From NCBI GenBank assembly GCA_031761405.1, contig JASEVX010000001.1:25239606-25303605 (forward strand): DNA of 64,000 bases, given 5' to 3'. Below are positions 32,585 through 42,319 of this stretch, piece after piece. A program made the translations under genes and the position numbers. Source of the DNA: Serripes groenlandicus. Its lineage: Eukaryota; Mollusca; Bivalvia; Cardiida; Cardiidae. A model generated the notes under the pieces. The model was given only the letters and a program-made list of their open reading frames with translations, had not been told where the DNA came from and did no database searches. Numbering within the stretch: position 1 is the stretch's first letter; each line of letters opens with the position of its first letter.

Positions 32585-33092
32585 ATTAACCCGTTCTAAC
32601 ATACAATGTACCGCAAATCTGCAGCTAATGATTTTGAAAACTTCTCTGCAAAAGTATGGAAAATCTCTATATTATGAAAGAACAACTATCAATTTATGAT
32701 TAAAACATGACTGACATTTTTGGAAACTTCTCTTTATCTATACTGTAGCAATGCATCCTTAACATTACGCAGCCGAGCCCCGGTAGCTTAGCGACGTGGG
32801 CTGTCAACCCAGGGGTTGTGAGTTCAAACCCCAGCTCAGCCAACATTGTTTCCGACGTTAGACAAAAGTCATTGTGACAAGCGTCATTCGTCTTCCACCA
32901 ATGGGCTATAGATCAGTCTATGTGGAAAAGCAGCCAGTTGCTTGAAAAGAATGTTGTATGCAGTACTGGTGTGAGAAAGCCAAGAAACATAGAGTAGGTG
33001 AACTGGCTGCCGTGATATGACTGAAAAATTGTTGAAAATGGTGTTAAACCCCAAACAATCAATCATTAACATTACGCAGGAAAGGTTTAACC
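32585..33092 (+). mobile_element. old family A MITE split by a SINE
   Basis: The left part 32585-32772 has TTAACCCGTTCTAACATAC, TCTGCAGCTAATGATTTTG and GGAAAATCTCTATA. The right end GCAGGAAAGGTTTAA follows the SINE. One copy of the SINE's target duplication lies on each side. Confidence 0.6.
32773..33065 (+). mobile_element. tRNA-derived SINE with 14-bp target duplication
   Basis: 293 bp flanked by TTAACATTACGCAG at 32759-32772 and 33066-33079. Head CCCCGGTAGCTTAGCGACG with B box GAGTTCAAACCCCAG; tail GTGTTAAACCCCAAACAATC. The duplication proves retroposition and defines both ends of the family. Confidence 0.93.
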
Positions 33093-33285
33093 ATTAATTA
33101 CCACATACAGCTAATCTGTAGAAGCCAAATTTGAAAAATGTAGGTAAAATTATGTAAAGTATTAAACAAAATTTAAACAATTATTGCAACAGGAGAAATT
33201 ATTCTTATTGTCCTTTATCCACAATGTTTTTAAATTTAGTCTGCTGCAGATGAGACAAAACCATTCTTAATCTGTTAAAAGCATG
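33093..33285 (+). mobile_element. family A MITE, old copy
   Basis: TTACCACATACAGCTAATC, AACAGGAGAAATTATTC and TAGTCTGCTGCAGATGAGA. Confidence 0.45.
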
Positions 33286-33299
33286 CAACTTTGAAACTT

Positions 33300-33515
33300 T
33301 CTGTCTCTTGGACTAATTTTTAGAATGTCCATCTCCAGGAAGAAAGCTTTATCTTCCGCTGTTTTCTTTCTCCTCTTTCCTACATTCCGAGCATTTATGG
33401 TGGTAATATTACGATGGAGGTAGATGAAGCAGTCGCTGTTGATTTAAATTTTTCTGGAATGTCAATAACCCCAAGGCACTACCGGCACTTCTGGATGTTC
33501 AATACTGAATGTAGC
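33300..33515 (-). pseudogene. exon-like segment with frameshifts
   Basis: A minus-strand acceptor TATGTTTCCTTAACAG precedes 33515. Protein-like stretches follow in different frames: ATFSIEHPEVPVVPWGY, then DIPEKFKSTATASSTSIVIL after a one-base shift, then KRRKKTAEDKAFFLEMDIL. That pattern suggests one coding segment with two indels, but an open frame also exists on the plus strand (33414-33695), so I hold this loosely. Confidence 0.25.
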
Positions 33516-33699
33516 CTGTTAAGGAAACATAATATTGGGTCTCATTGTTGCATCATGTTGAAAGTATTGATTAAGTTATTAATTTTGAACTTTAATACTA
33601 ATTATACATGTCCAGATCACATCATGCTTCATTTTAGTGTACTCTCATATTTAATACAAATGCCAAAATTACCAGTTATTAAGAATGTGTTTTGATAAA

Positions 33700-34020
33700 A
33701 ACATTTTTGTAAAACTGCATTTATCTTATGATTTACATAATAATCATTTTGCACATTGAAGGGCATAATTATCACAAAAAATAACCTTGAAAATATTCAT
33801 AAATTAAGAAAAATTGTATTCTTTTTGACCCTATTTTTTAAACAAAGATATAAAATGTAATCATTATATTTTGAATTTATATAAGAGATTCATGGTGGAT
33901 TGCACTTGTGCAAGTTACAAATCCTAGCCTAGTAATGGCAAGATTTTATATATCTTTCACCTGATGTTTTATATGAGAAATTATAATCATTGAATAGATC
34001 TGAAAACATTGTGGCAAATG
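33700..34020. other. no gene seen
   Basis: AT-rich interior. TCTGAAAACATTGTGGCAAA (33999) and GTGGCAAATGGTGAAG with CTCATTATAAGCAG (34242-34277) are halves of a family A scrap interrupted by the next SINE. Confidence 0.4.
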
Positions 34021-34023
34021 GGG

Positions 34024-34245
34024 AATCCACGGTGGTTGAGTGGATAGCGTCGGGGATTTGAAACCGGGGGTCCCTGGTTCGATCTCCAGTAGCGGCATGA
34101 CGGTCATGGTGGAGTGCCATTGGGCAAGGCACATTTTCTAGCCTAGAACTGGTTTGTTTACCCAGTGATCATGAATAAGTGAACTGCCGCCGTGATGTAA
34201 CTTAAATAATGTTGAAAGCGGCGTAAAACTCCAAAAAATAAATGT
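34024..34245 (+). mobile_element. SINE, different head, inside family A remnant
   Basis: Head GTGGTTGAGTGGATAGCG and B box TGGTTCGATCTCC; body GTGGAGTGCCATTGGGCAAG and TGCCGCCGTGATGTAAC; tail GAAAGCGGCGTAAAACTCC. GTGGCAAATG occurs on both sides (34011, 34242), consistent with a target duplication of about 10 bp. Confidence 0.8.
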
Positions 34246-34279
34246 GGCAAATGGTGAAGTTGCTCATTATAAGCAGTTT

Positions 34280-34860
34280 CTCCAGTTTAGAAATATTTAC
34301 AATCAACGATTTTGGTACAAATTTGAAAATCCACAATGTCATGATCGGGATTAATTATCTAACTGCATAAAGACAGAAAATATATGCTTGCATGGATGTA
34401 CAAACTACAACGAATGAGTGTGGCAGCTAGTTGTATTGATGAAAATAAGTAAAAGACTGAACATAAACAGAAAAATACAATTACAAATCGTTCACTACTT
34501 GAATAATCAGTCTAAATAGCATTTAAAGAAGAAATGCACAGACTGCACGAAAACCGATGACTTTCTGACTTTAACGCTTAAATCTCAATAGAAATTTGAC
34601 AAAAAAAGTAAAAAAAGACATTATGGATGACTTAAGTGAGGGTAAATCAAAATTAATTTGTAATATACTCTTTTGCTTACCATGCCTAGAGAGAAGTAGC
34701 AAATTCCGCTGAAATATTTTGCTCATGCATTAACGTTTATATTAAGAGATTGTACTCTATACAACTTTGACATCATGGATTCATACTCAAAATTAACCCA
34801 ACCAGTTCGTACTTAGATTTACTTATTAAACAACTTGGTAATCCTCTGTAACAAACTGTT
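34280..34860. other. no gene seen
   Basis: AT-rich interior without structure that I can name. Confidence 0.3.
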
Positions 34861-34862
34861 AC

Positions 34863-35484
34863 AGAACAAAATGCTTATCAAAGTCTGTCATGTTGGTCGC
34901 TGGGCAGTAGCTTTTTATTCGGACCAGTGAGAATTTCCTAAAATGTGTTAAATAACATTTTATATATATGACATAGATGATAGAGCATTCCAACTTGGTG
35001 AAGTTCCTGCTGATACATAATATAAATAGATTTTTAAGTCTCTGCTTTCTGTCAGTGTCATGATTATTTGAACAATTTGCTTACATAACTTTGTACTAGT
35101 TAGCAGTCTGAGTCATATGAAATGTGATTAACTATTTTTCAATGTCTAAATAGAAATATATCCATTTAGTCCTCACCATGGTGTTTTTCTTATGATTAAG
35201 GTCACTTACTTGTGGAACTTGAGTATAAACTTTTCGGAACAGTGACTTTTTAAGTTAATTTCAATGACTGACAAAATGTTCGACCATTAATGATTAAGTT
35301 CTTCAAAACAATGTACGAAAGTAATGAAAATATAGCAGGAAGGCAAACTCCTTTTTTATATAAACCAAATGGAGGCTGATTTTAGGTGTTCAACGACAGA
35401 AAATTTAACTTACCAATTTACGGCATGATCTGTCACTTGCCTCAAAGCCTCTAGCTTTACTATCACTCCTCTCGAACTGCCCAT
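34863..35484 (-). CDS. candidate first two coding exons, minus strand
   Basis: Exon 1 would run 35484-35414: ATG, then MGSSRGVIVKLEALRQV and TDHAVN, ending in phase 2 at a strong donor TTG|GTAAGT. Exon 2 would run 34937-34863 after TTAACACATTTTAG; its phase-2 frame is open (KFSLVRIKSYCPATNMTDFD, KHFV) and ends at GTAACA. Phases agree across the intron. Upstream, at 35690-35700, is TTTGGCGG on the minus strand, an E2F-like word, in a less AT-rich stretch. I do not recognise the protein. It may be the 5' end of a gene captured in the 10-kb element, with later exons decayed, or a coincidence. Confidence 0.28.
34938..35413. other. proposed intron
   Basis: Lies between the two candidate exons above; AT-rich, with no repeats recognised. 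Confidence 0.2.
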
Positions 35485-35880
35485 AAATCTGCCGAAAATG
35501 TCATCCTAATTCTTCAACAAGGAAGATATTAGACCTAACGCTACATCCTCTTGCACCGAGTAGCTGGTCTGTCTCGTATGTTTAACAATAAGATTGTTTT
35601 CAACCTCTTGCAGCTGCATTCTTCAATGAACGGGCGAAAATGATAATTGTTTTGTTTATCACGATTGTCTGACATCATCAGTATCTTTGACCGCCAAATT
35701 CAAATCTCGGGCGACGAGATTATTACACCGATATTATTTTGGTCTTTTTTATTTTCTTTAAGCAAAATCTGGCAAAAAATCATTTAATATAACTAATTAA
35801 ATATGACAGACATATACAACATAGAAATATTGTGGATTAAATGCATTTAATAACTTTTATATCAACAATTATCAATTTCG
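35485..35880 (-). promoter_or_regulatory. possible promoter and 5' leader region
   Basis: Directly upstream of the candidate first exon, with short upstream ATG frames (one of 37 codons from ATGCAGCTGCAAGAG) and the E2F-like TTTGGCGG. No TATA box or initiator can be fixed from sequence alone. Confidence 0.15.
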
Positions 35881-35899
35881 GGTTTAGAGATTAATATAA

Positions 35900-36290
35900 G
35901 CGTTTTTCAACGGCATGCTTTTAGTGTTCCAAATCGTTCGCCTTGAACACACCCGTGTTTCACAATGTAACACCTTCGGTTACCGCAAGTTCCCAGTAAG
36001 AGTCTCCGGCGGACACATTATTACAAATCGTACACCTAGATTGTATTCTTACTTTGTTTTAAATCTTACAGTTGATTTATAACCTTTAAGTTAATTTAAT
36101 GCTAAAATATGGTATTCTTATATAAACGCTAGCGTTTCATATTTAAACGCTATACGTTTCAATGCTGCACACTCCCGTTTCAGTATATCAAACGAAAACA
36201 CTGTGTTTCAAAATTGCACACCATGAGAACACCACCGTTTTAAAAATGAACACCCTTGAAACGCGTCACATGTTACCAGTTTTTACAGTG
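35900..36290 (-). repeat. right subterminal region of the 10-kb element
   Basis: Words such as ACGCTAGCGTTTC, GTGTTTCACAATGTAACACC, AACACTGTGTTTC and GAAACGCGTCACATGTT echo the left subterminal region, though the two do not align over their length. Confidence 0.5.
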
Positions 36291-36292
36291 TA

Positions 36293-36705
36293 TGGAATAG
36301 ATGATAGTGAGAGGATTCTTTTAGGGCACAGCAAAATAGGGTAAATTAATATTGAGAATGAAGATATTGTAGGTCAAAAACCTGTTACTCCTAATCTTTC
36401 CCCCGTAGCTCATCTGCTCGCACTGTGATAAGCGTCACCTTATAAGGTCAACATGTCAGTCTGATATCTATTCCATACGCTCTGTTACATGTTGACCTTA
36501 TAATCAGCATGTGTATGTGAGAGGATTCTATTAAGCATCACATCACAACATAGGGTAAATATATTTAGAATGAAGAGCATTATTGTTGAACAAGACATGT
36601 TACTTATTACCAATGCATCTTCCCCCCGTAACACATCCGCTCACAAAATGATAAGCGTCGCCTAACTAGGTCCACGGGTCATAGAGCGTATGGAATAGAT
36701 GTTTT
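36293..36705 (+). repeat. two-unit tandem repeat flanking the 10-kb element
   Basis: GTGAGAGGATTCT, ATAGGGTAAAT.AAT, GTTACT..TAAT, CCCCGTA.C.CATC.GCTC and TGATAAGCGTC recur with a spacing near 210 bp. A hairpin TTATAAGGTCAACATGT / ACATGTTGACCTTATAA lies at 36449-36503. The same sequence lies left of the element (26039-26109). Confidence 0.65.
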
Positions 36706-37083
36706 TAACACGAACAGATATATTCTTCATAAATAATTGATTGATCGAAACAAAAAGACCGCGCACTGTATTGGACAAAGATCGAGTAAACAGTTTCTAG
36801 TCAATACAAGTTACTGCAGAGCCTCATCGGCATGTCATACAAACTCGTATAGAAAGTTCCCCCCGCCGCTCAATCCCAATCGGAACTCCTCGGGTAATTC
36901 CGTCATCCTTCATCATCGAAGGAAGCATTCATCACCGAAGTATTCCGATTGCGCTCGATCTCTCAGTAGACGTAATTCGTGCGTTACCGATTTTATTTTT
37001 CCCGAGTTTCTCTCTGTGGAATACTTCGTCATCGATCTATCTTCCACATTCCCTTACATAAAGCATCAACGCTTTAATTTATA

Positions 37084-37245
37084 AGGGCATTCAACTAGTA
37101 GAGCGATTAACGTTTCGCCGTCGATCTTTTTAAAGGGCATTCAGCAAGTTGAGCGATTTTGTGTTCGCTTTTCCGTCGATCTTTTTTTAATGGCATTCAA
37201 TAATAGAACGATTAACGCTTTTTTGTCGTCCCTTTTGTGATATTG
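37084..37245 (+). repeat. three-unit tandem repeat, about 52-56 bp
   Basis: GGGCATTCAACTAGTAGAGC, GGGCATTCAGCAAGTTGAGC and TGGCATTCAATAATAGAACG start the units, each followed by GATT..CG.TTTT.CGTC. The duplicate is at 53767-53928. Confidence 0.75.
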
Positions 37246-37435
37246 CTCAGTAGAACTTATGTCGCGAACGCTAGACAAATATTTAACATGTAACACATAT
37301 TCAGGAGACGTTTTTCCATACATCTCAGCAAAAATAATTTGAAATCTCTATGAGACAAAAGAAATCGCTGAATAGGCTTTAACACGTGAACACGTTGTCT
37401 GTGTATTATTAACATGTTTAAACTGTATAATATTG

Positions 37436-37692
37436 TTTTACCTTGCCCGACATGCAGAAGCATTTTGGCGGCCGACGGCTTTTGAAAACATTGAGAAAAG
37501 ATAAGGGATTTCTCATGATGAGCAAAACGCCCAGCGAGGCGTAGGCCGTTCTTTATGTTTCCTTTTGCCTCAATGTTTTCAACTCTATCATAAAACATAT
37601 TTAAAATTAAATTGCTGATACAAAATCAACCATATTTTTTGGATAGATGTTTTCAAAGTCATCTTCTGTAGATTTGTTTTATGTTGAAAAGG
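37436..37692 (+). mobile_element. family A MITE, old copy
   Basis: GGCCGACGGCTTTTGAAAAC, TTTCTCATGATGAGCAAAAC and TTTCAAAGTCATCTTCTGTA, with an inserted GCCCAGCGAGGCGTAGGCCG. The duplicate is 54119-54375. Confidence 0.6.
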
Positions 37693-37902
37693 GTGTGTGT
37701 GGGGGGGGGGAGGGTTATGTTTGAATGGGTGTGTGGGGGGGAGGGTTATGTTTGAATGGGTGTGTGGGGGGGGGGGTATGTTTGAATGGGTGTGTGTGGG
37801 GGGGGGGGGGTATGTTTGAATGGGTGTGTGTGGGGGGGGGGGGGGGTATGTTTGAAAGGGTGTGTGTGGGGAGGGTATGTTTGAAAGGGTGTGTGTGTGA
37901 AA
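37693..37902 (+). repeat. G-rich minisatellite, about 30-35-bp unit
   Basis: Units read TATGTTTGAATGGGTGTGTG followed by 6-14 G. The G runs could form quadruplexes. The His/Pro/Thr-rich frames on the minus strand are by-products. The duplicate at 54376-54705 has about 120 bp more. Confidence 0.95.
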
Positions 37903-37983
37903 CATATAAACACATCTATCACGTAGTAGTTCAATGATCATCATAATCACATGTGTTGCCGGTGTAAACTATCTGTTATAGTT

Positions 37984-38230
37984 GAGCTGTCCCGCGAAAA
38001 AACCAACATTATGGCCTCTGCGTTATGTATCGACCCAGATCAGCCTGCTCAGTCCGCGCAGACTGATCCGGACCGACTCATTCCATCTCAAGGGGATAGT
38101 GGTATAGAGTAATGATTCCTGAAACAGAAAATCAACAGGGTATCCGGGTAAGCCTGCGCGGCATGCTTAGGCTGATCCGGGTTGATACTTTACGCAGAGT
38201 CCTCAGTGTTGGTTTTCTCGTGGGACGGCT
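37984..38230 (+). mobile_element. family D MITE
   Basis: GAGCTGTCCCGCGAAAAAAC to CTCGTGGGACGGCT. The GGAGGCGAAAAGTGTC centre is deleted to ACAGGGTATCCGG. The duplicate is 54788-55034. Confidence 0.85.
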
Positions 38231-38234
38231 TATA

Positions 38235-38860
38235 TGTTTTACAGGAACGGCTGTATGGACTTCACTTGATAGGTTTCCGAGTCCTTAGTCACCAACAATT
38301 CTAATTTCATTCTTATTCTAAAGAATATTCTAGACATCAATGTAACACTATTTCTGATAAGCTTAACAATTAAGTCTAGCCAATCAGATTGTTTTGTTTT
38401 ATTGTTATTTCTACTATGTAAATAAAGAATAATAATTAGAATGCTTTGAGAACAATTTGGACATAGAAATATTGGACGTAATGTGATACTTTATATTACA
38501 CCTCGGGAAGAATAATAAAGGTCCTAACCCTTAGCAGATGTCTTATCATAACTGTCCCTTTCAATCGGATATGTCCATTAATTGGTTGTACACATTTAGT
38601 TCAGTAAAAGCAAAGTTACAAGTTAATGTAGGCCCAGTTACAGAAACACAGCAATGGAGTATAGAAAACAAGATGCTTACATTATTTTCTCCTTGATGGA
38701 TGCATTTACATATATAGATTTGCCAAACATAGTTATTTCGCATATTTATTGGCGTATACAGTTTCAAATCGTTTGGTCAATAATAAGACTTTGGTTATCA
38801 GGCACAGTTAGCCGCTTGAACTGAAAAGTGATCAAAGTTGAAAGTTTGGTATATAACATT
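38235..38860. other. no gene seen
   Basis: Weak frames only. A 5-bp indel near 38653 separates the copies. Confidence 0.3.
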
Positions 38861-38864
38861 CCCA

Positions 38865-39101
38865 TGTGTTCACCTACTCATGTGTTTCATGGCTTTTGCC
38901 ACAGAAGTACTCCACACAACGGTCTTTCCATGCAACTGGCTGCTTTCCCACATATACTGTTAGCCCATTGGTGGAAGACAAATGACGCTTGTCACAGTGA
39001 CTTTGTCAAATGTCGGCAATAATGTTGGCAGAGCTGGGGTTCGAACTCACAATCCCTGGGTTGACTGTCAGCGTCGCTACCGACTAAGCAACCGGGGTTC
39101 G
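38865..39101 (-). mobile_element. SINE without its tail
   Basis: On the minus strand: head CCCCGGTTGCTTAGTCGGTA, B box GAGTTCGAACCCCAGC, body up to CATGAGTAGGTGAACAC. The GGCGTTAAAC tail is missing. The duplicate is 55664-55900. Confidence 0.8.
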
Positions 39102-39262
39102 GCAGGATGGATGACGAAGATAAAAACACGTAATAACTAGAGAAACGTAATTCTAGTAACTAGAGATCAGGTCACACATATGAATGTGTAATCTTCATTT
39201 TAAATGGAAAAGTAGGAACAAACCTACATGAACTGATTTTGTCTGTGAATTTTAGGGTTTAA

Positions 39263-39469
39263 CTCTTTCACTGCCAAATTTCACAAAGTCGACTCTTCCA
39301 TGTTGAAAGTTGGACCACTCCATTTTTCGTTGAACAGGACAGTTAGTAAAAATGTAATGTCTAAGTGGCAAACGATGCGGATTTCAGGAGAGACAGTTCG
39401 TGACGAGCTGTCTCACCTGAATCTGCATTGTTTTCAAAAGCCTTTAATTGCCTTTGGCAGCGAAAGGGA
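39263..39469 (+). mobile_element. family C TTAA MITE
   Basis: TTAA (39259-39262) then CTCTTTCACTGCCAAATTTC; the centre is GAGACAGTTCGTGACGAGCTGTCTC. The right flank has drifted to ATAA. The duplicate is 56062-56268. Confidence 0.8.
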
Positions 39470-39474
39470 TAAAC

Positions 39475-39895
39475 CTTCTAATGTCTTGACTGGTTGGAAA
39501 ACTGCATTGATTCAAATCGGAGAAAATGGAAGACTCAGAGGCGTACTCGTTTGAAATAAGCTTTGATCGATTAAAAATAGAATTTCTGATGATACAGAGA
39601 CGGATCGATGAATCGTGTGCGCCGAACAAAAATGGATATTTCAAATAGAGATTTTGAGAGATAGAGTGACATATGAGCAACACTGTTTGTCTGTCTATGT
39701 GTCTGTTAATTTGATTCCTCCCTCGTTTGGTTTAGATGTGTTCTGTCTCATTTCTCACAATTTTTTTTTCATCTTTTAATTTAAAATCTAAATAAATATC
39801 TGTAAGTGAAAGGATTTTTTTTTGAAAAAAGTTGATTTTTTTGTTGTTGACAAAAACAGAAATTTCTCATCATGTTCATAATGAACACTTTCTTC
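39475..39895. other. no gene seen
   Basis: Low-complexity A/T runs near 39770-39845. Nothing recognisable. Confidence 0.3.
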
Positions 39896-39901
39896 TTTTA
39901 A

Positions 39902-40112
39902 CCCTTTCCCTCATATAACAGGAAAGCAGCAGACGGCTTTTTCAAAACATAGTGACAAAAGAAGAAATTGCTCAAAACGAGCAGTTTCTCCTTTTGCCAC
40001 AATGTTTTCCACTTTCAGTCATAGGTTATCCATTCAATTATAGAGATTTTGTATTTGTTGACAAAATATGTTCAAAGTCGTCTGCTGCAGATTTGTTGTA
40101 TGTGGGAAAGGG
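39902..40112 (+). mobile_element. family A MITE, near intact
   Basis: 211 bp, TTAA on both sides (39898-39901, 40113-40116). Hairpin TTGCTCAAAACGAGCAG. The duplicate is 56701-56911. Confidence 0.92.
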
Positions 40113-40229
40113 TTAAACGAAATGTTTGTCAAAATCGTCTCCTCTAGAGGCGTCAATATGCCTCTAAATCTGGGAAAGGGTTTACCAATTCCGACATGCA
40201 GGCGTATTTAACGCAGTGGCCTGTACGTT

Positions 40230-40330
40230 TAATCCTTTCCAACATAAAGACGCTTTCCGACGCCTCTGCAGCAGACGGCTTTTGAAATTAGTGTGGCAAA
40301 AGTAGGAAAAGCTCATTATGTTTTCAACTC
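40230..40330 (+). mobile_element. family A MITE, left half
   Basis: CCTTTCCAACATAAAGACG and CTCTGCAGCAGACGGCTTTT; it stops after ATGTTTTCAACTC. The duplicate is 57029-57129. Confidence 0.75.
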
Positions 40331-40499
40331 TAAAAAACTATTATATTTTCATTAATAAAGACTTGGAGCCAATGAGGCAAACCATGTGTACACTTGTCTC
40401 AGTATTAAGTATGACCCGACCGGGAATCAAACCTTGGACTACGTTCAATAGACACTAAACGAAATCGTTAAACGTGTAACTATGTTATGACGAAACGAA

Positions 40500-41207
40500 A
40501 TGGGTTTTCACGGTAAATTACTGAATTAGGGTTTCGCGGTAAATTACTGAATAATACTTGGCTTTCGCGGTAAATTACTGAATTATACTTGGCTTTCGCG
40601 GTCAATTACTGAATTATTATTGGCTTTCGCCATAAATTACTAAAATTTACTGGGGTTTCCACGGTAAATGTTTGAATTATACTTGACTTTCGCGGTAAAT
40701 TACTGAAACATACTTGGCTTTCGCGGTAAATTACTGAAACATACTTGGCTTTCGCGATAAATTACTGAAACATACTTGGCTTTCGCGGTAAATTACTGAA
40801 ACATATTTGGCTTTCGCGGTAAATTACTGAAACATACTTGGCTTTCGCAGTAAATTACTGAATAATACTTGGCTTTCGCGGTCAATTACTGAATTATTAT
40901 TGGCTTTCGCGATAAATTACTGAATTATACTTGGCTTTCGCAGTAAATTACTGAAACATACTTGGCTTTCGCGGTAAATTACTGAAACATACTTGGCTTT
41001 CGCGGTAAATTACTGAAACATACTTGGCTTTCGCGGTAAATTACTGAAACATACTGGGGTTTCACGGTTAATTACTGAATAATACTTGGCTTTCGCGGTA
41101 AATTGCTGAATTATACTTGGCTTTCGCGGTAAATTGCTGAATTATACTTGCTTTCACGGTAAATTACTGACTAATTCTTGGCTTTTCGCGGTAATTTGCT
41201 GAAATTA
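40500..41207 (+). repeat. 31-bp minisatellite, about 22 units
   Basis: The consensus unit is TTGGCTTTCGCGGTAAATTA followed by CTGAAACATAC, with ATTATAC/AATAATAC variants. No spacers differ as in CRISPR, and this is an animal genome. The duplicate is 57299-58006, equal in length. Confidence 0.95.
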
Positions 41208-41226
41208 TTATTATTATTATTATTCT
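41203..41226 (+). repeat. (ATT)n microsatellite
   Basis: Seven ATT units at the end of the minisatellite. Confidence 0.85.
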
Positions 41227-41269
41227 TTTTATTGAAATATACTGGGGTCGCGAAACGTGGTTCGGATTA

Positions 41270-41500
41270 ACTATTAAGTCTAGTGCAGGTTTTTGATCGG
41301 GGATCGAACCCTGGTCTCTCTGTCGCTGAGTCGGATACAAAACGTTCGTCCCAGGAGTGCGGGAGGCCAGAGGTATTTTATTTCGGTGAGGTCATATCAA
41401 TCAATAAGTTGTTGTCGGGGTTACGAGGTTACGGGGATACGGGGATACCGTTACAATTAATGGATTAACTTACAGGTAGTACGGGTAATTAACTAAAGAT
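41270..41500. other. possible SINE head on the minus strand
   Basis: GATCGGGGATCGAACCCTGG (41296) is a B box read on the minus strand. No SINE body is evident. A GGTTACG/GGGATACG direct repeat follows at 41419-41450. Confidence 0.3.
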
Positions 41501-41514
41501 ACCGTCATGGGTAA

Positions 41515-41727
41515 CCCTTTCCCACCTGGAGACGCATTTTGACGCATCCGCAGCAACCGACTTTTGATAACTTGTCAGAAAAATCATCAGCAATTTTTCA
41601 TTTGCAACAATTTTTTCAATTCTATTTTTGAAAAAAAAAAAAAATTATTCAAATATATTTTCAATATTGTTGGTTAGATGTTAACAATGTCGTCTGGTGC
41701 TGTAGATTTTGTTTATACGGGAAAGGG
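41515..41727 (+). mobile_element. family A MITE, diverged
   Basis: CCCTTTCCCACCTGGAGACG to ATACGGGAAAGGG, flanked by GTAA and TTAA. An A run occupies 41629-41644. The duplicate is 58314-58526. Confidence 0.75.
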
Positions 41728-41935
41728 TTAAAATACACAGCGACGGGCGAGTTGCGACCTCCGTTGCATCTTCGTATTAATTAAGAGTCGGGTGAGCATT
41801 AACATACGCACAGTTGTTATCATATTGTGTTACTCTACGTTTACTTATAGTTAAAACAGAATGCCAAATCTGACACAAATTCAGAATTGTGATCCAAATG
41901 AGTGTTACTATCATCTACCATTGTGTGATTCCTGA

Positions 41936-42316
41936 ACCCTTTCCAAATTAAGATTATACAGAGCTCTAGATAAGGGGCGTATTTTATGTTCTAAAATCCT
42001 TATTTGACACTCAAACCCTATGTTGTGGGTACTCAAAAGAATCGTCTCAGTGAGACGATTCTTTTGAGCACCCACAACATAGGGTTTGGTTGAGTAATAA
42101 GAGAGATGTTTGGGAAAAAATACAAGTTTACTCGCAACAGACAAATATTGAAAACGTTGCGTCAAATGGAGAAATTGCTCTTTCTCCAACCGCCATAATG
42201 TGTTCAACTATATGCAATAATAATAATAATACTTTCATCTAAAGATAGTTTTCATATTTTGTCCCGATGTTTCCTAAGTCGTCTGCTACAGGAAAGGTAT
42301 AAGTGAGAAAGGGTTA
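41936..42316 (+). mobile_element. family A MITE carrying a family B insertion
   Basis: The outer parts are CCCTTTCCAAATTAAGATTA and GCAACAGAC..TTGAAAACGTTGCG to GTGAGAAAGGGTTAA. Family B occupies about 41959-42118. The duplicate, 58735-59107, has small deletions. Confidence 0.75.
41959..42118 (+). mobile_element. family B hairpin MITE, right end lost
   Basis: It starts CAGAGCTCTAGATAAGGGGC. The palindrome 42014-42086 has one mismatch (GGTACTC facing GAGCACC). The right terminal repeat is missing after GGGAAAAAATA. The duplicate palindrome is 58813-58885. Confidence 0.82.
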
Positions 42317-42319
42317 ATA

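Larger units (their letters stand above)
26112..36290. mobile_element. 10.18-kb TA-flanked element with Tc1/mariner-like ends
   Basis: The left end is TA (26110-26111) then CACTGTAAAAACGG; the right end is CCAGTTTTTACAGTG then TA (36291-36292). Twelve terminal bases are perfect inverted repeats. The sequences outside, ...AACTAGGTCCAC..CATACAGCC and TGGAATAGATG..., match an uninterrupted paralogue at about 36655-36705 that has one TA at the same point. That fits insertion with TA duplication, as in the Tc1/mariner superfamily. Subterminal 400-bp regions are rich in GAAACACG/CGTGTTTC words. No transposase frame is visible; the interior is ordinary AT-rich DNA with older repeats and possible exons. 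Confidence 0.65.

Noticed and set aside
36737..37084. 115-codon frame with Ser/Arg-rich text
   Set aside because: It runs into a non-coding tandem repeat, matches no family, and is not preserved as a frame in the noisy start of copy 2.
37588..37950. Pro/His/Thr-rich frames (also 54271-54754)
   Set aside because: They are the minus-strand reading of the G-rich minisatellite.
40500..41207. CRISPR-like regular repeats
   Set aside because: Units are contiguous without unique spacers, and the genome is animal. It is a minisatellite.
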